A stretch of 64,000 nucleotides of DNA. Origin: Weeksellaceae bacterium. Lineage in GTDB: Bacteria; Bacteroidota; Bacteroidia; Flavobacteriales; Weeksellaceae. The notes under the pieces are model-generated. The model did no database searches, was not told the DNA's origin, and saw nothing but the letters and a program-made list of their open reading frames with translations. Each line of letters begins with the position of its first letter. Position 1 is the first letter of the stretch. The stretch lies in contig OX460916.1 in assembly GCA_949788275.1 (NCBI GenBank), forward strand, positions 744,001 through 808,000, read 5' to 3'. The position numbers and the translations under genes were made by a program. Of the stretch, positions 25,523 to 34,201 are shown piece after piece.

Positions 25523-26150
25523 AAATTTGTCAAAGTCTTTTGGAGAACTAAAAGTTCTAAAATCTATTAGTTTTAGTGTAGAAAGTGGTGAAGTTATCGG
25601 AATTCTTGGAAAAAATGGAGCAGGAAAAACCACGCTGTTTGAAGCAATATATCAGGCGATTAATTATCAAGGTTTAATCCTATATAATTCCAATTCCATT
25701 GAAAGAAAAGATATTTCTTATGTGGAAACAGAAAATTATTTTTATCCCTATATGTTGGCTGAGGAATACTTAGACCTATTTGGTGCAATTAATAGTCGAT
25801 TGGTTTTAGAGAAACACGGATTACCAACTAAAAGATACATTGATCAATTTTCCACAGGGATGAAAAAAAAATTAGCTATTCTTGCTGCTCTTTTATTAGA
25901 TCGTTCCATTATTGTATTAGATGAGCCTTTTAATGGTTTGGATTTTGAAAGTGTTGAGTATTTGTATCAATTAATTAAAAATTTTAAAAGTCAAGGAAAG
26001 ATAATAATTCTTAGTTCCCATATCCTTGAAACTCTTACAAATAGTTCCGATCGAATTATATATCTCAAAAATGGAACAATAGATACTATTATTGAAAGTC
26101 GCGATTTTCATTATTTAAAAACACATAAAAATATTTTTTTTGAATTCTGA
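25509..26150 (+). CDS. ABC transporter ATP-binding protein (putative peptide exporter)
   Basis: This 213-aa ATPase has Walker A GKNGAGKTTLFEAIY near residue 35, the signature FSTGMKKKLAILAALLLDRS near 115, Walker B IIVLDEPFNGLDF near 136 and the H-loop SSHILETL near 172. All catalytic motifs are intact. Its partner permease is broken by the IS element, so the exporter is probably dead unless another permease serves it. It is the last gene of the decayed peptide locus, 42 bases before the right 32-bp repeat. Confidence 0.85.
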   Translation: MLEIKNLSKSFGELKVLKSISFSVESGEVIGILGKNGAGKTTLFEAIYQAINYQGLILYNSNSIERKDISYVETENYFYPYMLAEEYLDLFGAINSRLVLEKHGLPTKRYIDQFSTGMKKKLAILAALLLDRSIIVLDEPFNGLDFESVEYLYQLIKNFKSQGKIIILSSHILETLTNSSDRIIYLKNGTIDTIIESRDFHYLKTHKNIFFEF

Positions 26151-26192
26151 AAAATATTTCACTTAATCGGATTGTTTTGACATTATCTCTCT

Positions 26193-26224
26193 CAATCAAA
26201 TAATTAATACGTATTTAATTAATT
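26193..26224. repeat. 32-bp repeat with palindromic core, right copy
   Basis: It has the same sequence as 21044-21075 with one mismatch and the same orientation. It contains the palindrome-like AATTAATACGTATTTAATT. Confidence 0.7.
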
Positions 26225-26302
26225 ATTACGGGTTCTATTTTCTTGATTTCCTTATTTTTATTCCAGCATTTTGAATTTTATGTGTAAGTAATTGAAAAGA
26301 AA

Positions 26303-27151
26303 ATGAAACTTCGTTATACCGTTCTAATCTTAGTTCCTTTCTCCCTTTCTGCTCAGCAAATCCAAGCAGATGCCAATTTTAGTATACCTTCAGAAGTATT
26401 TGAAGCAAAAATTATAGACCAAGCTCATCACGTTCTATATTATGACTATGCGACCGTGAAAAATACCCAACGACCCACAATTAAAAAACACAGCACGGTT
26501 GTATTAGAAATCGGAAATCAGTATTCAAAATTCACCGATCAATCAACCCGCTTATTCGATTCTCTAACCGAAAAGTTCAGTCATCAAAGCCATATCCAAA
26601 CCAAAGAAATTAACCTTTTATTAAAACAAAAAGCAGCGATCGGTTTTTCCCCCCAACTCTTTAAAAATCTCAATCAAAATAGGTATTTCGTTCAAGCCAA
26701 TGTATACAGCTATAGATATAGTTATGAAAACGCATTACCGCATTGGAATTGGCAAATGCAAAAAGAAAAAAAACACCTCATAAACTATCCCGTAAGAAAG
26801 GCCACGACTACGTATGGCGGCCGACAATGGACTGCTTGGTATACCGAAGAAATTCCAATAAACAACGGTCCCTATGTTTTTGGAGGCTTGCCAGGACTTA
26901 TTCTCGAATTATACGATGATCAACGCTATTTTCATTTTATAATAAAATCGGTGCAATCTCGTTCAATTCCTATCTACCAAAGAAATGAAAAAGAAATTCA
27001 ACCCATTACCCGAGAAGAATTTAGAAAGGCGGAACAACATTATTATGAACAGCCTCAATGGTATCATCAAACGAAGATCTATTCTTCTCCTGGTGTTGAA
27101 CAACCTCAAAAAAATACCAGTTTACCTTATAACCCAATTGAATTGGAATGA
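26303..27151 (+). CDS. GLPGLI-family secreted protein
   Basis: This 282-aa protein begins with a short signal peptide (MKLRYTVLILVPFSLSAQ) and carries the family-defining stretch YVFGGLPGLILELYD near residue 192, preceded by WTAWYTEEIPINNGPY. GLPGLI proteins are exported Bacteroidota proteins of unknown function, sometimes found near outer-membrane transporters. None is next to it here. The C-terminus is basic/polar and ends at a TGA. It is probably transcribed alone. Confidence 0.9.
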   Translation: MKLRYTVLILVPFSLSAQQIQADANFSIPSEVFEAKIIDQAHHVLYYDYATVKNTQRPTIKKHSTVVLEIGNQYSKFTDQSTRLFDSLTEKFSHQSHIQTKEINLLLKQKAAIGFSPQLFKNLNQNRYFVQANVYSYRYSYENALPHWNWQMQKEKKHLINYPVRKATTTYGGRQWTAWYTEEIPINNGPYVFGGLPGLILELYDDQRYFHFIIKSVQSRSIPIYQRNEKEIQPITREEFRKAEQHYYEQPQWYHQTKIYSSPGVEQPQKNTSLPYNPIELE

Positions 27152-27326
27152 TGAACTGGATGATAGGTGTAAGGCGCTAAAAATCATTTAGATAAGCATT
27201 GATACTTGTTCTTTCTTAATTCATGGACGACCTATTCCATATGCTCGATTTCAAAGATTAAATTAAAGATGGTTTTTAGAATCAAATTATCACGAACTTG
27301 CTATAAAATATAGCAAATTCCAATTT

Positions 27327-27785
27327 ATGCGACATACGCTTCATTATAAACAGTATTTAGATACGAAATTGCCCATAGCATGGGCGTTTTTCTCTTCGCC
27401 AAAGAATCTCGCTTTAATATCTCCTCCCGATGTCACCTTTGAAATTCTTACGCCTTTGAAAGATGAACTCATTTATGAAGGCCAGTTAATCGATTACCGT
27501 GTTTCACCTTTCTTGAAAATCCCTTTGCACTGGCAAACAGAAATCACGGTTTGTGAACCCAACCATCAATTTGTCGATTTACAACGGGAAGGACCCTATA
27601 AATTTTGGTCACATCGCCATACGTTTATCGAAAAAGACGATGGGGTAGAGATGGAAGATTTTTTGGAATACGAACTCCCACTAGGACCAGTTGGCGAAGC
27701 GGTGAATCATTTAGTCGTCCGTAAAAAATTAATAGCGATTTTCGATTATCGCAAACAAATTTGCGACTACTTATTCAATAAATAG
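27327..27785 (+). CDS. SRPBCC-fold protein (polyketide cyclase/ligand-binding-like)
   Basis: This 152-aa protein fits the START/SRPBCC helix-grip fold in length and pattern. An N-terminal strand (TLHYKQYLDTKLPIAWAFFS) leads into a helix with S-P-K-N-L. Strands alternate with turns (FEILTPLKDELIYEGQLIDY), PYKFWSHRHTFIEKDDGVEM follows, and a long C-terminal helix closes the fold (AVNHLVVRKKLIAIFDYRKQ). Such proteins are cytoplasmic and bind hydrophobic ligands; the ligand is unknown. It converges with and overlaps the next gene by 15 bases. Confidence 0.75.
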   Translation: MRHTLHYKQYLDTKLPIAWAFFSSPKNLALISPPDVTFEILTPLKDELIYEGQLIDYRVSPFLKIPLHWQTEITVCEPNHQFVDLQREGPYKFWSHRHTFIEKDDGVEMEDFLEYELPLGPVGEAVNHLVVRKKLIAIFDYRKQICDYLFNK

Positions 27786-28268
27786 TAGATGTTCTTGTTG
27801 AGGGCGATTACATAGGGTTTCGTAACCAATAAGTTCACCTTGGTTAAAACATAACACCAATTCTTCTTCATAAAGGGTGGCTTGATCCCCTTTGCGGTGA
27901 AAAAGAATGTCGCCCTGTGGTAAGGTGATCAATCCGTCATACCATTCTGCAAAAACAGAATGTTGTTCAGGAAATAGGTCGTTTAAACCAACTTCATCTA
28001 AGGTTTTGGTGAATCCCCTTAAACTGGTTAAGAACAGTCGTTCATGGATTAATTCCCATTTACCAAAATAACCCCTTACGCAATCCTCCGAAGGGGAATG
28101 AAAAAAGGAGGACTGAAGACTGTTTTTTAAATAAGGCGTTAAAGGTTGTTCGGCGATCATGTAATGGTGGTTTTCCATGCGGAATACCTCTCCTAATTGG
28201 GCAATCATTTTTTTGTGGTTTGCCCAAATATCTCGGATATCACTGGCTTTGCCTAATTTTAATTCCAA
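27771..28268 (-). CDS. Hypothetical protein
   Basis: I do not recognise this 165-aa protein. It has no signal peptide or membrane segment. Visible parts are an N-terminal helix (ASDIRDIWANHKKMIAQLGE), a strand-rich middle (CVRGYFGKWELIHERLFLTS), and aromatic/acidic stretches (AEWYDGLITLPQGDILFHRK). Codon use resembles the neighbours. Its 3' end overlaps the convergent SRPBCC gene by 15 bases, so both stops fall within the other gene. It is likely a real gene given its length and composition. Confidence 0.6.
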   Translation of the reverse strand: MELKLGKASDIRDIWANHKKMIAQLGEVFRMENHHYMIAEQPLTPYLKNSLQSSFFHSPSEDCVRGYFGKWELIHERLFLTSLRGFTKTLDEVGLNDLFPEQHSVFAEWYDGLITLPQGDILFHRKGDQATLYEEELVLCFNQGELIGYETLCNRPQQEHLLFIE

Positions 28269-28347
28269 AAAAATATCGGCCCATGAAAGATTGACCGATA
28301 AAAATAAATATCCTAAAAATTATTGTGTCCTGTTTTAATAAAAGTCT

Positions 28348-29289
28348 TTAATTAATTATTATTCTCTCTCCTTGTTGAGGGAAAATATAGGTAATTCCCA
28401 ACGGATTCATCGTCAAAAGTTCCTTTTTAATCTGCTCTTCATTGTCGCCTTTTGGTTTAATATGGGTAACAATAATTGTTAAACCGTTTAGGTCTTTTTT
28501 GCCTAAGATTTTGCTTAATTTTTGCATTTCTTCTTGGACTAATTTGGGGGTTAAATGCCCAAAAAGTAAATGTTCCGGTTGTGCATTCGGAAAGGATACT
28601 TCCAACAGTAAGGTCTTTAGTTTTCCGTTTCGAATGGCAGGAGCAACCGCCTCCCAAATCGTTGCTAACTGATTTGATTTCTCTACTCGATCTGCTCCTG
28701 TATCCCCAAAATAAAGAACAGCTACCTGATTGTTCTCGACCAATAAAGCACTGCTTTTTTGTGGGTTTACATGGCTTAATTCAAAAGGTGTTGCTTTAAG
28801 GTGGGTGCCTTCAATGGTAAACGATACCCGTGGTTTTAAATAGGTGTAGTGGTATTTATTCAAAATAGGAGCTTCCCCTTCGTTTGCAAAATTAGACCAA
28901 GCGTCACTCGTAAAATAGCGATTTTTTAGGGTTTCTAGGGCTGTAGGAATTCCGTAAATGGGTTTTTTACCGTCTTCTGGCGAATTGATAATCATTCCCG
29001 AGAGGTGATCTAAATGCCCATGAGAAATAAAATAACCTTGGATGTAATCTTTTAACACAACATCGGCTGAAGTGGTGAACGTTTTCTTTTCAATGGCTTT
29101 TTTAATACCGCTTTGAAGAGTTCCTGCATCCAAGCTTAAATACTTGTTCGTCCCTAATTCGCCAATTAAATAAGCCGATAAGTTGCTTTCGTCGCCTCCA
29201 CCATAGACGCCGAGCGGAACAATCTCCATGGTTTGTCCGTAAGTAAAGCTGTGTAAAGCGATGGCAAGTGTTAAGAAAAGTTGTTTCAT
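28348..29289 (-). CDS. Class II 3',5'-cyclic-nucleotide phosphodiesterase-like metallo-beta-lactamase-fold protein
   Basis: This 313-aa protein has a signal peptide (MKQLFLTLAIALHSFTYGQT) and the zinc-binding motif of the class II phosphodiesterases, SHGHLDHLSGMIINSP near residue 90 (H-x-H-L-D-H). Further metal ligands are expected in FGDTGADRVEK near 192 and TIIVTHIKPKGDN near 272. Class II enzymes hydrolyse cyclic AMP or related compounds, here outside the cytoplasm. The substrate is inferred from the family. It is divergent from the S9 peptidase gene and has a candidate promoter box upstream. Confidence 0.85.
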   Translation of the reverse strand: MKQLFLTLAIALHSFTYGQTMEIVPLGVYGGGDESNLSAYLIGELGTNKYLSLDAGTLQSGIKKAIEKKTFTTSADVVLKDYIQGYFISHGHLDHLSGMIINSPEDGKKPIYGIPTALETLKNRYFTSDAWSNFANEGEAPILNKYHYTYLKPRVSFTIEGTHLKATPFELSHVNPQKSSALLVENNQVAVLYFGDTGADRVEKSNQLATIWEAVAPAIRNGKLKTLLLEVSFPNAQPEHLLFGHLTPKLVQEEMQKLSKILGKKDLNGLTIIVTHIKPKGDNEEQIKKELLTMNPLGITYIFPQQGERIIIN

Positions 29290-29304
29290 TCCAATGATTT
29301 TTTA

Positions 29305-29312
29305 CAAAATTA
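29305..29312 (-). promoter_or_regulatory. Candidate -7 box TAATTTTG for the phosphodiesterase-like gene
   Basis: On the minus strand TAATTTTG fits TAnnTTTG, 15 bases before the ATG at 29289. No clear -33 box was seen. Confidence 0.4.
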
Positions 29313-29403
29313 GCGGTTTTATGGTATTTATTACCTGATAATTTTTTCATTGTTGAAATCCTACCTATTTTCACGGGTATTAAAAAACCAAAAAAAAATT
29401 AAC

Positions 29404-32304
29404 ATGTCGTTTTTACAAAAATCACTTACCAACCAACCACCAAATACGCTACTCGATTATGCTACCCGTTTACTCAGAAATAAAACCTTGGTTTTATTAG
29501 CCCTTATGGGTGCCAGTCAAGCGGCAAATGCCCAAAAGAAACCCCTCGATCATACGGTGTATGATGAGTGGCAATCAATTGGTTATAAAGAATTATCCAA
29601 CAATGGTGCTTGGGTGGCTTACCAAGTAAAAACACAAGAAAGTGATCATACGCTTTCGCTTTTTGGTCTAGACAACCAAAAACAGTTGAGCTTTCATCGT
29701 GGAGAACCAGCTGTATTTACAGCCGATTCTCAGTTTGCTGTTTTTAAAATTCGTCCTTTTTATACGGATTTAAAACAAGTGAAAATAAAAAAGAAGAAAG
29801 AGCATGAGATAGCGAAGGATTCTTTGGGAATTGTAAATTTAACAACCCAAGCTGTTGAAAAATTACCCGAAATTAAATCCTTTAAAGTGCCTAAGAAAGG
29901 CGAAGCCTTATTGGCCTACCTATTAGAAAAATCCGATAAAAAAGAGAAGATTGATAAATCCGATTCGGTGTCGACTAAAAAATCCGATGCCAAAGGGGGA
30001 AAAAAAGATAAAAAAGATCAGCCCCTTGAATTGGTGCTGAAGAACCTTAAAACAGGGAAAAAGCAATCTTTTCCTGGCGTTGTTGATTATGCCTTCAGCG
30101 AAAATGGAAAACAATTGGTTTTTGCAACGAAACCCGAAAAGAAAGATTCTACCGATGTTAATCAATACGGTGTTTATTTGGTGAATACCACCACCTTTGT
30201 AAAACAAAATTTGGTGGAAGCAATAGGTGAATTTAAACAATTCTCTTTCGACGAAGCAGGGAAACAGTTGGCTTTTCTTGGGACTACCGATGACGAAAAA
30301 GTCGTGAATAAAAACTACCAATTATACACGACTAAACTACCTATTACTGGAAAAATCACACCCGTTTCCAATGCGAATATGCCAAAAGAATGGGTTTTTT
30401 CTGAAAACAGAATGCCTAAATTTAGTAAAAATGGCGAAAAATTATTCTTTGGTACGGCTCCCAAACCAGTCGAAAAAGACACGACGCTTATCGCAGATGA
30501 TCATGCAAAAGTCGATATCTGGCATTATGCAGAGGATTTTATTCAACCAGCCCAATTAAAAAATTTAGAGCGAGAAGTTAAACGTTCGTATTTAAGCGTT
30601 TTATCAACCAATCAACCCAATGCATTGGTGCAATTGGCCAAAGTTTCCATGAATCAAGTGAATTTGGTTGACGAAGGAAATGCTCATTACGCCCTAGGAA
30701 TCGCCGATAACGCTTATCGCCTTGCTTCCAACTGGGATGTCTCTGGTCGTCGAGATTATTATATGGTCGACTTAAAAACGGGGAAACAAACCCCATTTTT
30801 ACAAGCCTTTATTGGGAAGGTAGAAACTTCTCCTTCAGGCAAGTATATCCTTTTCTTTAACGAAGAAGATGGAACTTGGTCGAGTTTTAATGTCGCCACT
30901 AGCGAAAGAAAGGTCTTGAATAAAAAACTGAAAGTTAAATTTTATGACGAAGAAAACGATATGCCTACCTATGCCTCAGCGTATGGAATTGCTTATTTTA
31001 CCCACAATGATGAAACCGTCTTAATTAAAGACCGTTACGATATTTGGGAATTCGATTTAGCGGGCACTAAAAAACCCAACAATGTGACCAATGATTTCGG
31101 TCGTAAAAATCAAATCACGTTTACCATCAATACCATCAATGAAGAGGTGAAAACGATTAGTCGCGACGAAATGCTTTACCTAAGCGCATTCAACAACCAG
31201 AACAAACAGTCGGGTGTTTATAAAACCATCGTTTCCAAAGCGAAAAACCCAGAACAAGTGGTAATGAGCAATACGTGGGGTACACAGAATTTTACCAAAG
31301 CTTTGGATAAAGATCAATATGTCTACACCAAAGAGACTTATCAAAACTCTCCCGATGTCTATGTGACCAATAACTTCACACAAGAGCAAAAAATATCGAC
31401 CATTAATCCTCAACAAAATGACTACCTATGGGGCCAAGGTGAATTGGTAGAATGGAAAACCTATGCAGGTAAAAAATCGAAAGGGGTTTTATATAAACCC
31501 GAAAACTTCGATCCCACTAAAAAATACCCCATGATCGTTTACTTTTACGAAAAAGTATCCGACAACTTAAATCGTTACCAAGAACCAGCGCCAACCCGCT
31601 CTCGTTTAAATACCAGTTTCTTTGTCAGTAACGGTTATTTAGTCTTTACACCCGATATTAGTTACGAAACAGGTTATCCTGGTAAAGCGGCCGAGGATTA
31701 TATCAATTCAGGTGTTGAACATTTAAAGAAAAATACATGGGTAGATGGTGACCATATCGGAATTCAAGGTCAAAGTTGGGGTGGCTACCAAGTGGCTCAC
31801 CTAATTACGGTAACCAATCTATACGCTGCCGCCTGGTCGGGTGCACCTGTAGTTAATATGACATCGGCTTATGGGGGTATTCGTTGGGGAACCGGAATGA
31901 GTCGTCAGTTCCAATACGAACAAACCCAAAGTAGAATAGGGGGCGACCTTTGGAAAGATTATCCACTCTATGTAGCCAACTCACCCTTGTTCAATATGCC
32001 TAATGTCACTACGCCTGTGGCTATTATGCATAACGATCAAGATGGTGCGGTGCCTTGGTACCAAGGAATTGAAATGTTTATGGCTTTAAGACGCTTAGGG
32101 AAACCTGCTTGGTTGTTAAATTACAACGGTGACGATCATAACCTTTTAAACCGTGCCAATAGAAACGATATTCAAAAACGTCAACATCAATTCTTCGATC
32201 ATTACTTAAAAGGGGCTCCAGCTCCAAAATGGATGACCACAGGTGTACCTGCAACCCTAAAAGGAATCGATTGGGGTTTTGAAATCGATACAGACAATCC
32301 ATAA
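29404..32304 (+). CDS. S9-family (prolyl oligopeptidase) serine peptidase
   Basis: This protein of about 966 aa (start chosen at ATG 29404; the in-frame TTG at 29350 is less likely) has a hydrophobic export-like segment near residues 25-40 (LVLLALMGASQAANAQ). A long beta-propeller region follows, with a Lys/Asp-rich insertion near residues 175-205. The C-terminal alpha/beta hydrolase domain has the nucleophile in GIQGQSWGGYQVAHLI (Ser ~796), the Asp in HNDQDGAVPW (~882) and the His in NGDDHNLL (~917). Such peptidases process peptides in the periplasm or at the surface. A terminator-like hairpin follows. Confidence 0.9.
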   Translation: MSFLQKSLTNQPPNTLLDYATRLLRNKTLVLLALMGASQAANAQKKPLDHTVYDEWQSIGYKELSNNGAWVAYQVKTQESDHTLSLFGLDNQKQLSFHRGEPAVFTADSQFAVFKIRPFYTDLKQVKIKKKKEHEIAKDSLGIVNLTTQAVEKLPEIKSFKVPKKGEALLAYLLEKSDKKEKIDKSDSVSTKKSDAKGGKKDKKDQPLELVLKNLKTGKKQSFPGVVDYAFSENGKQLVFATKPEKKDSTDVNQYGVYLVNTTTFVKQNLVEAIGEFKQFSFDEAGKQLAFLGTTDDEKVVNKNYQLYTTKLPITGKITPVSNANMPKEWVFSENRMPKFSKNGEKLFFGTAPKPVEKDTTLIADDHAKVDIWHYAEDFIQPAQLKNLEREVKRSYLSVLSTNQPNALVQLAKVSMNQVNLVDEGNAHYALGIADNAYRLASNWDVSGRRDYYMVDLKTGKQTPFLQAFIGKVETSPSGKYILFFNEEDGTWSSFNVATSERKVLNKKLKVKFYDEENDMPTYASAYGIAYFTHNDETVLIKDRYDIWEFDLAGTKKPNNVTNDFGRKNQITFTINTINEEVKTISRDEMLYLSAFNNQNKQSGVYKTIVSKAKNPEQVVMSNTWGTQNFTKALDKDQYVYTKETYQNSPDVYVTNNFTQEQKISTINPQQNDYLWGQGELVEWKTYAGKKSKGVLYKPENFDPTKKYPMIVYFYEKVSDNLNRYQEPAPTRSRLNTSFFVSNGYLVFTPDISYETGYPGKAAEDYINSGVEHLKKNTWVDGDHIGIQGQSWGGYQVAHLITVTNLYAAAWSGAPVVNMTSAYGGIRWGTGMSRQFQYEQTQSRIGGDLWKDYPLYVANSPLFNMPNVTTPVAIMHNDQDGAVPWYQGIEMFMALRRLGKPAWLLNYNGDDHNLLNRANRNDIQKRQHQFFDHYLKGAPAPKWMTTGVPATLKGIDWGFEIDTDNP

Positions 32305-32331
32305 TTCACCCTAACAACCACCAATAAATTC

Positions 32332-32361
32332 ATCGGCTAAGGAAATCCTTGGCCGATTTTT
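32332..32361 (+). terminator. Intrinsic terminator after the S9 peptidase gene
   Basis: ATCGGCTAAGGA (32332-32343) pairs with TCCTTGGCCGAT (32346-32357, one wobble) and is followed by a T run. Confidence 0.75.
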
Positions 32362-32437
32362 GTTAAAACGAATCCTTAACGTTAAATTAATTTTAAGTTT
32401 ACATTAAATTAATTATTTTCGTGCTAACTATTTGATC

Positions 32438-33664
32438 ATGAAAAAACGCCTCACCCTTTGTCTTTGCCTTATCGGATTCGGTGCATTTGCACAAGTGGAT
32501 TCCATAACCAAAAAGAAACCAACCATCGATGAGTATAAAACCCTAATGTCGCCCTATTACAGTTATGGAGACGGCTTAGGCATTACATCGCCCGACAGTC
32601 TTTACCAAGTAAACATTCGGTTTCGTATGCAAAACAGAGTCAGCTACATCGATAATCAAGATGAAGAAGACAAAATAGACGCGCAAATCCGTCGCCTTCG
32701 CTTACGTTTCGATGGCTATGTCGGAAACCCTAAATTTGAATATTCCCTGCAATTATCCTTTGCCTCTGGCGATGTTGGTGAAGCCGAAGAAGGGAAAAAC
32801 ACCAATATCATTCGAGATGCGATGATTTTCTACAACCCGAACAACCACTGGAGTTTCGGATTCGGACAAACCAAATTACCCGGAAACCGCCAACGGAATA
32901 ATTCATCGGGGGCCTTGCAATTAACCGATCGCTCCATTAATAATGCCGATTTTAACATCGACCGCGATTTTGGTTTTCAAGCTCAATACGCTAAAAAGAG
33001 TAAAGATAAATTTTCCTACATCTTCCGGGGTGCCATCTCTACAGGAGAAGGCCGTAACTGGACAAAATTCGATGATACAGGCTTAGCTTATACGGGTAAA
33101 GTAGAAATCTTACCTTTTGGGGCTTTTACCAAAGACGGAAGCAGCTACGAGGGGGATATGGCCCGCGAAATCACCCCTAAATTAATGCTTTCGGGTGGAT
33201 ACAGTTACAACAACAATGCGCATAAAGAAAAAGGACAACAAGGTGCCGAACTCTTTGGAACTTCCAATATTCAGTCGGTTTTTGCCGATGCCATGCTAAA
33301 ATACCAAGGCTGGGCATTTATGTACGCTTATATGCAGCGTACAGCAGATGATAACCTGTTCTACAACCCCGATGAGCCTACCGATTTTAATTATGTGTAC
33401 ACGGGTCACGGAATGGATTTTCAGGCATCCTATATGTTTCGAAAACATTGGGAAGTTATCGGACGTTACTCCACCCAACGCGTTAACAAAGAAATTGCCG
33501 AGTTTAAACCCGATACCGACCAATACAGTATCGGATTAACCAAGTACATCTGGGAACATGCCTTCAAACTCCAAGCAGAGGTCACATACGAAAACAAGCA
33601 TTATTTCACCAACCAAAAGAAAGACAATTGGTATGCCCGTCTTCAAATCGAAATAGGGATTTAG
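32438..33664 (+). CDS. Phosphate-selective porin (OprO/OprP-like) outer-membrane protein
   Basis: This 408-aa protein (start at ATG 32438; the TTG at 32432 is in frame) has a signal peptide (MKKRLTLCLCLIGFGAFAQ). The remainder alternates polar and aromatic residues, as in transmembrane strands, including INNADFNIDRDFGFQAQYAK near residue 164 and FRMQNRVSYIDN near 64, both matching the OprO/OprP family. It ends ARLQIEIGI, a typical terminal strand. The channel would take up phosphate or other anions; the specificity is inferred. No partner gene is adjacent. Confidence 0.85.
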   Translation: MKKRLTLCLCLIGFGAFAQVDSITKKKPTIDEYKTLMSPYYSYGDGLGITSPDSLYQVNIRFRMQNRVSYIDNQDEEDKIDAQIRRLRLRFDGYVGNPKFEYSLQLSFASGDVGEAEEGKNTNIIRDAMIFYNPNNHWSFGFGQTKLPGNRQRNNSSGALQLTDRSINNADFNIDRDFGFQAQYAKKSKDKFSYIFRGAISTGEGRNWTKFDDTGLAYTGKVEILPFGAFTKDGSSYEGDMAREITPKLMLSGGYSYNNNAHKEKGQQGAELFGTSNIQSVFADAMLKYQGWAFMYAYMQRTADDNLFYNPDEPTDFNYVYTGHGMDFQASYMFRKHWEVIGRYSTQRVNKEIAEFKPDTDQYSIGLTKYIWEHAFKLQAEVTYENKHYFTNQKKDNWYARLQIEIGI

Positions 33665-33678
33665 TACATCGTTTTTTA

Positions 33679-33836
33679 GTTGGGCGGCCGCTACGCGCCG
33701 GGCTTTCCGCACTCGCTTTATCGCTCCGTTTCACTTCGCTTAAAGCTCAAACAATTGCTACAATCCCTGCCGCAGCGCTCTGTGCTTAGCATATTCTATA
33801 CAGAACATGCTAAGCACAGAGCGTTTAAGGTTTAAA
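33679..33836 (+). repeat. Dispersed structured element, copy 5, with long terminal hairpin
   Basis: It starts TTGGGCGGCCGCTACGCGCC and its 3' block ends CAATCCCTGCCGCAG. A 17-bp perfect hairpin follows: 33776-33792 (CGCTCTGTGCTTAGCAT) with 33807-33823. After it comes GTTTAAGGTTTAAAAAG. The hairpin sequence is unrelated to those of copies 3 and 7. Confidence 0.85.
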
Positions 33837-33999
33837 AAGTCTAAAATTCAACACGCTTAATATTTATTACGTTTAATGATAATATGTACGAATTGAATAA
33901 GAATAGAGAAAAGCCATAGGCATCTTTTTATTCAATAGTTGAATCAGTTGCTAGAAATAATCCGCCTTTTATTTGCAAAGAATAATCCCATTTTTTAGC

Positions 34000-34153
34000 T
34001 TAAACCTTAAACCTTAAACCTTAAACCTTAAACCTTAAACCTTAAACCTTAAACCTTAAACCTTAAACCTTAAACCTTAAACCTTAAACCTTAAACCTTA
34101 AACCTTAAACCTTAAACCTTAAACCTTAAACCTTAAACCTTAAACCTTAAACC
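34000..34153. repeat. Perfect tandem heptamer array, 22 x TTAAACC
   Basis: Twenty-two uninterrupted copies of TTAAACC (GGTTTAA on the other strand) cover 154 bp, with no mismatch and no spacers. It lies between the porin gene and the aceA terminator. It is the perfect relative of the degenerate GTTTAAG stretches after the dispersed elements. Confidence 0.98.
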
Positions 34154-34184
34154 AAAAAAGAGCCACCTTTTGGGCAGCTCTTTC
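34154..34184 (-). terminator. Intrinsic terminator after aceA
   Basis: On the minus strand AAAGAGCTGCCC and GGTGGCTCTTT form an imperfect stem followed by a T run. It abuts the end of the heptamer array. Confidence 0.65.
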
Positions 34185-34201
34185 TCTTTGAAAAGTATGG
34201 A

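Noticed and set aside
29923-30321. 132-aa minus-strand ORF inside the S9 peptidase gene
   Set aside because: It is antisense to a well-supported domain, and its Phe-rich sequence reflects the Lys-rich sense strand.
34000-34153. TTAAACC array as CRISPR or telomere-like end
   Set aside because: There are no spacers, and the array is internal to a chromosome between ordinary genes; it is a simple tandem repeat.
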